The notes under the pieces were generated by a model. That model was given only the letters and a program-made list of their open reading frames with translations, had not been told where the DNA came from and searched no databases. Below, piece by piece: positions 6,466 to 12,717 of a stretch of 14,185 nucleotides of DNA. This DNA comes from Fimbriiglobus sp. (lineage in GTDB: Bacteria > Planctomycetota > Planctomycetia > Gemmatales > Gemmataceae), in assembly GCA_025352585.1 (NCBI GenBank), contig JANXTD010000135.1:1-14185 (forward strand), in the 5' to 3' direction. A program made the position numbers and the translations under genes. Each line of letters starts with the position of its first letter. Within the stretch, counting starts at the first letter, position 1.

Positions 6466-7713
6466 GTGCCGCCGCCGACTCCGGACGAGGTCCGCACGCT
6501 CATCGAGGCGACTTACCGCGACGAGTCCCGGCGCGTCTTCGCGTCACTGGTGCGGCGGCTGCGGGACTTCGACCTGGCCGAGGAGGCGCTGCACGAGGCG
6601 TTCGCGGCGGCCGTCGCGCGCTGGCCCGCGGAGGGGGTTCCGGACAACCCGCGGGCCTGGCTGGTCTCCGCCGGCCGGTTCAAGGCGATCGACGCGCTCC
6701 GCCGCCGCGGCCACTTCGACGCCTTGCAGCCGGGGCTGGCCGCCCGCCTGAGCGAGGTCGCCGCGGCCAACGACGCGCGGGAGGACCGGGCGGTCGAGGA
6801 CGACCGGCTGCGGCTGATCTTCGCCTGCTGCCACCCCGCCGTCGATCGACTGGTGCAGGTGCCGCTGACGCTGCGCGAGGTCTGCGGGCTGACCACCGAC
6901 GAGATCGCCGGGGCGTTCCTGACCGCGCCGGCGACGATGGCGCAGCGGCTCGTGAGGGGCAAGGCCAAGATTCGCGACGCCGGCATCCCATTCGCCGTGC
7001 CGTCGGCCGACGAACTCCCAGGGCGGCTGGGGTCGGTGCTGGCGGTCGTCTACCTCGTGTTTACCGAGGGCTACTCGGCCAGCTCGGGCGAGGCGCTGAC
7101 GCGGGCTGACCTTTCGGGCGAGGCCATCCGGCTGGGTCGGCTCGTGGCCGAGTTGCTGCCCGACCCGGAGGCCGTCGGCCTGCTCGCGCTGATGCTCCTC
7201 CAGGAGTCGCGCCGCGCCGCGCGAGCCACCCCGGCCGGCGACCTCGTGCTGCTCCAGGACCAGGACCGCGCGGCGTGGGACGGCCGCCTCATCGCCGAGG
7301 GGCGGGTGCTGGCCGGCAGCGCGCCGGGCAGACCGCGCGTCGGGCCGTACGCGCTCCAGGCGGGGATCGCCGCCGCGCACGCGGAGGCCCCGACGGCCGC
7401 GGCCACCGACTGGCGACGCATCGCGTCGCTGTACGACGCGCTGCTCGCGGTGAACCCGTCGCCGGTGGTGGAGTTGAACCGCGCCGTGGCGGTGGCGATG
7501 CGCGACGGCGAGGCGGCCGGGCTGGGCCTGATCGACGCGATCCTCAGCCGCGGCGACCTCGCCGACTACCACCTGGCCCACGCCGCCCGCGCCGACCTGC
7601 TCCGCCGGCTGGGGCGCGGGGACGACGCCCGAGTCGCCTACCGGCGGGCGCTCGCGCTGGCCCGGCAGGAGCCGGAGCGGCGCTTCCTGGCGATGCGGCT
7701 GGCACAACTCTGA
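6466..7713 (+). CDS. ECF42-type RNA polymerase sigma factor with C-terminal DUF6596/TPR-like domain
   Basis: A 415-aa alternative sigma factor that would direct RNA polymerase to a specific promoter set. Sigma region 2 is at about 15-85 ([34 protein letters not shown]) and region 4 at about 111-176 ([43 protein letters not shown]). A long helical C-terminal domain (about 180-415) carries the segments typical of this group: [78 protein letters not shown]. Known: ECF42 factors have no classical anti-sigma factor, need this C-terminal extension for activity, and occur beside DGPF-domain genes. Here a double-DGPF gene lies two genes downstream. GTG 6466 is chosen because of its ribosome site; an upstream GTG at 6424 would add 14 residues. 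I see no TGTCGA-type site in front of this gene, so autoregulation is not indicated. Confidence 0.93.
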   Translation: MPPPTPDEVRTLIEATYRDESRRVFASLVRRLRDFDLAEEALHEAFAAAVARWPAEGVPDNPRAWLVSAGRFKAIDALRRRGHFDALQPGLAARLSEVAAANDAREDRAVEDDRLRLIFACCHPAVDRLVQVPLTLREVCGLTTDEIAGAFLTAPATMAQRLVRGKAKIRDAGIPFAVPSADELPGRLGSVLAVVYLVFTEGYSASSGEALTRADLSGEAIRLGRLVAELLPDPEAVGLLALMLLQESRRAARATPAGDLVLLQDQDRAAWDGRLIAEGRVLAGSAPGRPRVGPYALQAGIAAAHAEAPTAAATDWRRIASLYDALLAVNPSPVVELNRAVAVAMRDGEAAGLGLIDAILSRGDLADYHLAHAARADLLRRLGRGDDARVAYRRALALARQEPERRFLAMRLAQL

Positions 7714-7741
7714 ATTTTTCCTGGGACAATCTTCCGCCGGA

Positions 7742-7770
7742 TGTCGATCGGCGGCCGCCCCGTTCGACAG
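7742..7770 (+). promoter_or_regulatory. Candidate ECF42 promoter P1
   Basis: TGTCGA (7742-7747), a 17-bp spacer (7748-7764) ending CCCGTT, then CGACAG (7765-7770). It sits in the 101-nt gap between the sigma gene and the first VOC gene, with the -10 element 44 nt before the ATG. TGTCGA at -35 and CGA(T/C)-like at -10 is the bipartite signature I recall for ECF42 promoters. The outer hexamers also form a perfect inverted repeat (TGTCGA/TCGACA). Confidence 0.7.
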
Positions 7771-7814
7771 TGAGGGGAGAGGCGCTCCGTTCACTTCGTA
7801 CCCGAGGGATTCCG

Positions 7815-8300
7815 ATGGCCCAGCAGAAGATCACCCCGTTCCTGTGGTTCGACGGCCAGGCCGAGGAGGCCGCCGCCTTCTACGTCTCGCTGTTCCCGGA
7901 CTCCGCCGTCACGAGCGTCACCCCAGGCCCCGACGGGGCGGCGCTCGTCGTCGGATTCCGCCTGGCGGGGGCGCACTACTACCTCGCGCTCAACGGCGGG
8001 CCGCACTTCAAGTTCACCGAGGCGGTGTCGCTCTCGATCGACTGCCAGACTCAGGCCGAGGTGGACGACCTATGGGAAAAACTCTCGGCCGGCGGGTCGA
8101 AGGGCCGCTGCGGCTGGCTCAAGGACAAGTACGGCCTCTCGTGGCAGGTCATCCCGTCGGCCCTCGGGGAACTCATGGGGGGCGCGGACCGCGCGAAGGC
8201 GGCCCGCGTGATGGCGGCGATGATGGGCATGACCAAGCTCGACATTCAGGGGCTGCGCGACGCGGCCGCCGGGACGCAAACAACCGAGGAGACGCGATGA
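7815..8300 (+). CDS. VOC-superfamily protein, PhnB / 3-dmu-9_3-mt type
   Basis: A 161-aa cytoplasmic protein of the glyoxalase/bleomycin-resistance/dioxygenase (VOC) fold, of the subfamily often labelled 3-demethylubiquinone-9 3-methyltransferase; that enzymatic name is not supported for most members. Diagnostic segments: ITPFLWFDGQAEEAAAFYVS (6-25), SVTPGPDGAALVVGF, YYLALNGGPHFKFTEAVS, then CGWLKDKYGLSWQVIPSALGELM and a C-terminal helical stretch ending KLDIQGL. I cannot name metal ligands or substrate. GAGG 7 nt upstream supports the ATG. It follows the sigma gene after a gap carrying promoter P1, and its stop overlaps the DGPF gene start (ATGA), so the two are translationally coupled. The combination with an ECF42 factor and DGPF protein suggests it belongs to the sigma regulon. 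Confidence 0.92.
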   Translation: MAQQKITPFLWFDGQAEEAAAFYVSLFPDSAVTSVTPGPDGAALVVGFRLAGAHYYLALNGGPHFKFTEAVSLSIDCQTQAEVDDLWEKLSAGGSKGRCGWLKDKYGLSWQVIPSALGELMGGADRAKAARVMAAMMGMTKLDIQGLRDAAAGTQTTEETR

Positions 8301-9064
8301 AGTACCTGTTCCTGATGTACGGGGCCGAGGGGCTTTGGACGGACGACGGGCGGCGCGATTGCATGGCCGAGTCTCTGGGCGTCTGCGACGAGTTGGCCGC
8401 CCGAGGCCAGTTCCTGGCGACCTCGCCCCTTCAGTCGGTCACGACGGCCGCGACGGTGCGGGTGCGGGGCGGCCAGGCGCTCGTCACCGACGGCCCGTTC
8501 GCCGAGACGACGGAGCAACTCGGCGGCTACTTCCTGCTCGACCTCCCCGACCTCGACGAGGCGATCGCGGTCGCCGCCCGCCTGCCGCAGGCGCGGAACG
8601 GCACCGTCGAGATCCGCCCGCTCCTCGCCCTCGACGGCTTGCCGCCGTCGCGGCCGTTCCCGGCGGGGACGCGCGTGCCCGGCCTCACGCCCTTCCTGCT
8701 GCTCTGCTACCACGACGAGTCGGCGTGGCAGGCGGCCGGCCCGGACGCCCACCGGGAGGCCATGACCGAGGCCGCCGCGCGCTGCCGCGAGTTGAGCGAC
8801 GCCGGCCGGTACCTGAATTCCTCGCCGCTCCACCCGGCGGCGACGGCCACCTGCGTGCGGGTGCGCGGCGGCCACCGGGCCGTCACCGACGGGCCGTTCG
8901 CCGAGACGCGCGAGGTGCTCGGGGGCTTTTACGTGGTCCTGGCCGAGTCGCGCGACGCCGCGCTGGGCGACGCCGCCCGGCAACCCGGTGCCCGGCACGG
9001 CGCGGTCGAGGTGCGGCCGCTGTTCGACCTGAGCGGGCTGCACACTTCGGTGTCGATTTCCTGA
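8297..9064 (+). CDS. Tandem double-DGPF (YCII-related) domain protein
   Basis: A 255-aa protein made of two fused YCII-related/DGPF domains. Each repeats the same order: a start strand (KYLFLMYGAEG at 2-12; PFLLLCYHDESAW at 132-144), FLATSPLQ or YLNSSPLH, TVRVRGGQALVTDGPFAET (53-71) or CVRVRGGHRAVTDGPFAET (186-204), LGGYFLLD or LGGFYVVL, and a terminal VEIRPLLAL or VEVRPLFDL. The two DGPF motifs are at 65-68 and 198-201. Single-domain members are usually about 110-130 aa, so this is an internal duplication that fixes the dimer as one chain. Family members adopt a dimeric alpha/beta-barrel fold; their reaction is unknown, though DGPF genes are the hallmark neighbours of ECF42 sigma factors. 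AGGAG lies 5 nt before the ATG, which overlaps the VOC stop. The C-terminal copy has the less conserved tail. Confidence 0.93.
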   Translation: MKYLFLMYGAEGLWTDDGRRDCMAESLGVCDELAARGQFLATSPLQSVTTAATVRVRGGQALVTDGPFAETTEQLGGYFLLDLPDLDEAIAVAARLPQARNGTVEIRPLLALDGLPPSRPFPAGTRVPGLTPFLLLCYHDESAWQAAGPDAHREAMTEAAARCRELSDAGRYLNSSPLHPAATATCVRVRGGHRAVTDGPFAETREVLGGFYVVLAESRDAALGDAARQPGARHGAVEVRPLFDLSGLHTSVSIS

Positions 9065-9069
9065 GCCGC

Positions 9070-9098
9070 TGTCGATTCCCGGCCGGCCCGTTCGACTC
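9070..9098 (+). promoter_or_regulatory. Candidate ECF42 promoter P2
   Basis: TGTCGA (9070-9075), a 17-bp spacer (9076-9092) ending CCCGTT, then CGACTC (9093-9098). Spacing is identical to P1, and the sites share TGTCGAT and CCCGTTCGAC. It begins 6 nt after the DGPF stop, in the 104-nt gap before the second VOC gene, with the -10 element 70 nt before the ATG. A second TGTCGA at 9051-9056 has no partner at the right distance. Confidence 0.7.
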
Positions 9099-9168
9099 AT
9101 TAGCGGATCGGGGGACAGGCGAACGGTTCGCCCGACCCCGGACCACTCACCCTGGCAGAGGTTTCAAG

Positions 9169-9597
9169 ATGCCCACGACTACGATCGCCCCGTACCTGAT
9201 GTTCGGCGGCCGCTGCGAGGAGGCCCTCGACTTTTACCGCACGGCCCTCGGCGCGGAGGTCGAGATACTCATGCGGTTCGACGAAAGCCCCGAGCCGATG
9301 CCGGCGGGAATGCTGCCGGCCGGGTTCGAGAAGAAGGTCATGCACGCCTCGTTCCGCGTCCGCGGCGTCCCGCTGATGGCGTCCGACGGCTGCAACGACC
9401 AGCCGAAGTTCGACGGCTTCCGCCTGGCGCTGAGCGTGCCGACCGAGGCCGACGCCCGGCGCGCGTTCGACGCCCTGGCCGACGGCGGCAGCGTGCAGAT
9501 GCCGATGGCCAAGACCTTCTGGTCGCCCTGCTACGGCATGGTCACCGACCGCTTCGGCCTCGGCTGGATGGTCATGGTGACCGGCCCGACGCCCTGA
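9169..9597 (+). CDS. VOC-superfamily protein, PhnB/YjdN-like
   Basis: A 142-aa cytoplasmic VOC-fold protein, distinct from the one at 7815. It begins TTTIAPYLMFGGRCEEALDF (3-22), typical of PhnB/YjdN-like proteins, then YRTALGAEVEILMRF. Central segments are KVMHASFRVRGVPLMASDG and FRLALSVPTEADARRAFDAL, and the C terminus has PMAKTFWSPCYGMVTDRFGLGWMVMV, with the family's W-S-P-x-Y-G-M-V-x-D-R-F-G signature. PhnB-like proteins have no agreed reaction despite the phosphonate-locus name. GAGG 7 nt before the ATG supports the start. It is separated from the DGPF gene by a gap with promoter P2, so it may be expressed as a second unit under the same sigma factor, possibly with the exported-protein gene 94 nt downstream. 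Confidence 0.92.
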   Translation: MPTTTIAPYLMFGGRCEEALDFYRTALGAEVEILMRFDESPEPMPAGMLPAGFEKKVMHASFRVRGVPLMASDGCNDQPKFDGFRLALSVPTEADARRAFDALADGGSVQMPMAKTFWSPCYGMVTDRFGLGWMVMVTGPTP

Positions 9598-9691
9598 ACC
9601 GGGCGGCCGTGAAGTGAAGTCCACACCCGCGGACGGACGCCGCACCGGCGGCGGTTCGATCCGCACCCTTTTCCCTCAATCGGAGTTTGAC

Positions 9692-10222
9692 ATGTTGCGA
9701 CGAATGATGGCCGTTGGCGTGATCGTGGTCGCCCTCACCTCCGCGGGCCGCGGCGACGACGCCCCCGCCGCGGCGAAGCCGGCGAACACGACGTTCGAGA
9801 AGCTCAAGACGATGGCCGGCACCTGGGTCGAGGCCGACAAGGACGGCAAGCCGACCGACAAGGTCTTCTCGGTCGTCAAGGTGACCGCCGGCGGCTCGGC
9901 CGTGCAAGAGACGCAGTTCCCCGGCCAGCCGATGGAGATGGTGTCGGTCTACCACTGCGACAAGGGGGACGTGCTCATGACGCACTACTGCGTGCTGGGC
10001 AACCAGCCGCGGATGAAGGCCGACCCGGCGTCGCCGGCGAACCAGATCGTCTGGAAGTTCGCCGGCGGCACCAACCTCGACCCGGCCAAGGACACCCACA
10101 TGCACGGGGCGATCGTCACGTTCGTGGGCGACGACCGGATCGAGATCGCCGGCGAGGCCTGGGCGGGCGGCAAGCCGTCCGAAGGCCACTGCGGCACGGT
10201 GAAGCTCGTCCGCAAGAAGTAA
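9692..10222 (+). CDS. Exported hypothetical protein, 176 aa
   Basis: The N terminus MLRRMMAVGVIVVALTSAGRG (basic, hydrophobic, then Ala/Gly) is a signal peptide, with likely cleavage around residues 18-23, followed by an Ala/Pro/Lys linker. The mature part begins FEKLKTMAGTWVEADKDGK and looks beta-rich: FSVVKVTAGGSAVQET, MEMVSVYHCDKGDVLMTHYC, GNQPRMKADP, FAGGTNLDPAKDTHMHGAIV and a final strand VKLVRKK. The 'AGTW' opening and repeated strands suggest a lipocalin-like or DUF1579-like barrel, but this is a resemblance only. Several His and Cys residues (YHC, THYC, THMH) could bind metal or haem. The start is ATG at 9692, with GGAG 6 nt upstream; a longer frame from 9614 would bury the signal peptide. 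It follows the second VOC gene by 94 nt with no TGTCGA-type site of its own and no terminator between. Confidence 0.85.
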   Translation: MLRRMMAVGVIVVALTSAGRGDDAPAAAKPANTTFEKLKTMAGTWVEADKDGKPTDKVFSVVKVTAGGSAVQETQFPGQPMEMVSVYHCDKGDVLMTHYCVLGNQPRMKADPASPANQIVWKFAGGTNLDPAKDTHMHGAIVTFVGDDRIEIAGEAWAGGKPSEGHCGTVKLVRKK

Positions 10223-10250
10223 GCAGGCCCGCGGCGAAACCGCCCCGGCT

Positions 10251-11081
10251 TCACTTCGGGGCGAACAGCCGGTTGGGCACGCCGAGTCGCCACAGCCAGT
10301 ATTGCAGCACCGTCTTGACCGTCATCAGCCCGTAGGTCGTACTGCGGGCGAAGTTGATGCTCGACGCCTCGCGGAAGTAGCGCACCGGCACCGGCACGTC
10401 GGAGAGCCGGAAGCCGCACTTCACGGCCTGCACCAGGAACTGCGTGTCGAAGGCGAAGTCTTCGCTGTTGCGCTCGAACGGCACCGTCTCGAGCACGGAG
10501 CGGCGGTAGGCGCGGAAGCCGGAGTGGAACTCGCCGAGGTTCTGGCCCAAGGCGAGGTTCTCGAACAGCGTCAGCCCGCGGTTGCAGACGTACTTCCACC
10601 ACGGCATCCCGCACGCCACCGCCTCCTGACGCGAGCGGACGCGGTTGCCCAACACCACGTCACAAATGCCGAGTTCGATGAAGCTCACGGCGTGGGGGAT
10701 CACCCGCGCGTCGTACTGGTAGTCGGGGTGGATCATCACCACGATGTCGTAGCCGCGTTTCAGGGCGTAGTCGTAGCAAGTCTTCTGGTTGCCGCCGTAG
10801 CCGCGGTTCTTCTCGTGGACAATAACGGTCAGGCCCATCGCGCGGGCGAGTTCGACCGTGCCGTCGCGGCTGCCGTCATCGACGAGCAGGATCTCATCGA
10901 CGCTGCCCGGCGGCACGTCGGCGATGGTCGCGGCGAGCGTCTTGGCGGCGTTGTAGGCCGGCAAGACGGCGATGATCTTGTGCGTGCGCCGCGGCGGGGT
11001 CACGGGCGCGAGGATGTCGCGCACCTGCACGGGGGCGTGCGAGGGGTTCAGCGGCGCGCGGTCTAGCAAGACGTCTGGCAT
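10251..11081 (-). CDS. GT2 glycosyltransferase, soluble DPM/DPG-synthase-like
   Basis: A 276-aa GT-A-fold glycosyltransferase without membrane helices, resembling dolichyl/polyprenyl-phosphate sugar synthases. Domain signatures: [15 protein letters not shown] (35-49), [13 protein letters not shown] (63-75), [18 protein letters not shown] (90-107), [12 protein letters not shown] (114-125) in place of a plain Dx[13 protein letters not shown] (183-194) and the SEDFAFDTQ acceptor/base segment (206-214). The ATG has GAGG 5 nt upstream. The first 33 residues precede the fold and have no obvious role. It lies 36 nt downstream of the broken protease gene on the same strand with no terminator between, so it may be read from that transcript, and converges with the exported-protein gene 28 nt away. 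The sugar and acceptor are unknown, and it is not linked to the other GT2 operon, which lies beyond the sigma module. Confidence 0.93.
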   Translation of the reverse strand: MPDVLLDRAPLNPSHAPVQVRDILAPVTPPRRTHKIIAVLPAYNAAKTLAATIADVPPGSVDEILLVDDGSRDGTVELARAMGLTVIVHEKNRGYGGNQKTCYDYALKRGYDIVVMIHPDYQYDARVIPHAVSFIELGICDVVLGNRVRSRQEAVACGMPWWKYVCNRGLTLFENLALGQNLGEFHSGFRAYRRSVLETVPFERNSEDFAFDTQFLVQAVKCGFRLSDVPVPVRYFREASSINFARSTTYGLMTVKTVLQYWLWRLGVPNRLFAPK

Positions 11082-11117
11082 GGCGACCTCGGGGAGTGTC
11101 GCTGGCTAGTGTATTGC

Positions 11118-12367
11118 CTAACCGACCGCGACGCCGTTCCAGTTGTCGCCCCAGACGTGGGTGCGGTCGCGAGGCATGTCGAAGGCGACGTTGCCGTAGG
11201 ACGCCGCGACCAGGTTCGCGCCGGGGCCGCTCGCGCCGGTCGCGGCGACGGCGTTCGCCTGCGGCGGCAGGGTGTAGGCGTCGGCGGCGTTCAGGTTCAC
11301 CCGGTAGCCGAGGTCGGCCATCGAGGCGATCGTCATGCGGCTCAGCGCCAGGTCGCCGCTCGCGTAGCCGGTCATCAACTCGTTCTGGAAGACCGACTCG
11401 CTCCAGTGGCTGTAGCGCGTGCCCGGCCCGCCGCCGCTCTCGACCGTCACGCCCGTCTCGGCGCGGCCGGTGAGCGCGCTGTACTCCGCGACCGCCTGGG
11501 GGCCGGTAAGCGCGGGTCGCTCGTCCCGTTACCGGTGAGCAGGCTGCCCCAGAGCGTGCCGACGCCCAGGATGTGGCCGATCTCGTGCATCACGACGCCC
11601 ATGAGCGCCCCGTTCGACTCCATGTTGGCGATGTCGGCGGAGTCGAAGGTCATGTTGCCGTGGGTCGTCAGGCCCCCCGGACGGACCGCGTCCGGGCCGG
11701 CCCCCCCGAGGATGCCGCCGGGGCCGTCCATCGGGGCCGCGGCGGCGTCGATGAGCAGGTCGTCCACGGCGACGCCGTTGTAGATCGCGTCCGGGAGGTC
11801 GCCGACGATCGCCTGCTCCCAGCGGGCCACCGCCGCCTGGAAGATCACCGACTGGCTCGGCGTCAGGCCGGTCGTCCGCAGGGCGATGCTGAAGCTCGTG
11901 TCGGCCGGCGGCGCGACCGGCGGCGTGGGGGTGTTGAGCGAAACCGTGTAGGTGCCGCCGGCGGTGCCGTTGTAGTTGGTCACGCCGAGGTAGTACGTCC
12001 CCGCCTTGAGGTTCACCTTCACGCGGCTGTCGGTGTTGGTGCCCGAGATGTCGTCGTTCGAGGCGACGAGTTGGCCCGCGGCGTCGTACACGCCGATGAC
12101 CGTGTCGAGGTTACTTCGCGGCGTCGTCGCCTTGAAGACCGAGTCGCCGGCCGCCGCGGTGAAGCGGTACCAGTTGACCTCAGTGGTCGCGATCGCGCCG
12201 GGCAACTTGGCGTCGCCGGTGGCGTTCAACGCGACATTCACGGGGCCGGTCGGCAACGCGACCGACGACGGCGGCAGGCCGCCCCACGACGGGGTGACGC
12301 GGTCTTCGAGGGTCTCGAAGCGGAGCGGGGAGGCGGACCGTAGGCTGCGGGCAGCGAACTGCGACAT
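11118..12367 (-). pseudogene. Leishmanolysin-like zinc metalloprotease, broken by a frameshift
   Basis: Paralog of the intact gene at 12718-14007. The first frame (12367 to 11447) gives 306 aa: LRFETLEDRVTPSW-type planctomycete N terminus, a PPC-like beta domain (about 35-145), a short Pro linker and the start of the protease domain with HEIGHILGVGTLW. After TSDPR it runs into an unrelated Arg-rich tail and stops at TGA. The second frame (from about 11509 to 11118) continues the family: ETGV, SHWSESVF (third zinc ligand His), ELMTGY (Met-turn) and the terminal GDNWNGVAVG. Restoring one base at 11507-11508, so that codons read R-F-T-G-P-Q, joins the two halves into a 416-aa protein colinear with the paralog. 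As sequenced, the product would lack the third ligand. Either a recent pseudogene or a base-call error. AGGA 8 nt before ATG supports the start. Confidence 0.85.
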
Positions 12368-12442
12368 GGGGGAGTCCTGACCAGAAGTGAAGTAGCGACA
12401 TGGGCGAGCTGGGCACGGCTATTGACGTGGCGAATCCGAGCC

Positions 12443-12462
12443 GAGTTCCCGCCCCGGAACTC
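12443..12462 (-). promoter_or_regulatory. Small hairpin in the leader of the broken protease gene
   Basis: GAGTTCC (12443-12449) and GGAACTC (12456-12462) are perfectly complementary around a 6-nt loop, with further GCC/GGC pairing outside a bulge. It lies about 75 nt upstream of the start codon at 12367. It could be a leader stem or an operator; the evidence is the symmetry alone. Confidence 0.3.
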
Positions 12463-12612
12463 ATCGGCCGTTAATAATTGGCGGGAATACAGACACTAGC
12501 CGGGACGCTCAATTCGCCACAGATCCAGGCGAATTCGCGGGTGCCACTGCCAGTTGAGGTGAGGTGGCAATGTTGCGGCGAGACCGACCGCGAGATGGGA
12601 GCGACTGTCCAA

Positions 12613-12709
12613 GCGAGCGGGGGACGACAGTCCCCCGAGTCCCCCCGCCGCTGGGTTGATCGCATTCGTGCTGGAAGGCCACTCGGGGGGACTCTCGTCC
12701 CCCGCTCGC
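12613..12709. repeat. Inverted pair of REP-like palindromes
   Basis: Two 28-29-nt units face each other across a 40-nt spacer. Each is itself a hairpin: GGGGGAC-gaca-GTCCCCC at 12619-12636 and GGGGGAC-tctc-GTCCCCC at 12686-12703, flanked by GCGAGC and GAGT. The units are reverse complements with one substitution and one extra base, so the whole can also fold as a single long stem. It starts 8 nt after the stop codon of the intact protease gene. The layout is that of a bacterial interspersed REP pair; it may also stop or stabilise the protease transcript, though no T-run follows. Confidence 0.7.
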
Positions 12710-12717
12710 CCAGGCGT

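Larger units (their letters stand above)
12368..12717. other. Intergenic region between the two protease paralogs, 350 nt
   Basis: It holds the 5' leader of the broken protease with a small hairpin (12443-12462), an AT-richer patch around 12470-12490 that may contain its promoter (TTGAGC-N17-TATTCC on the minus strand, a weak match), unassigned sequence from about 12500 to 12612, and an inverted pair of REP-like palindromes (12613-12709). I see no gene or ORF with a ribosome site. Confidence 0.6.

Noticed and set aside
7714..7741. T-run just after the sigma-factor stop as an intrinsic terminator
   Set aside because: ATTTTTCC is present but no stable hairpin immediately precedes it.
9051..9056. 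Third TGTCGA near the end of the DGPF gene
   Set aside because: No CGAC-like partner lies 16-18 nt downstream and the site is inside coding sequence; probably chance.
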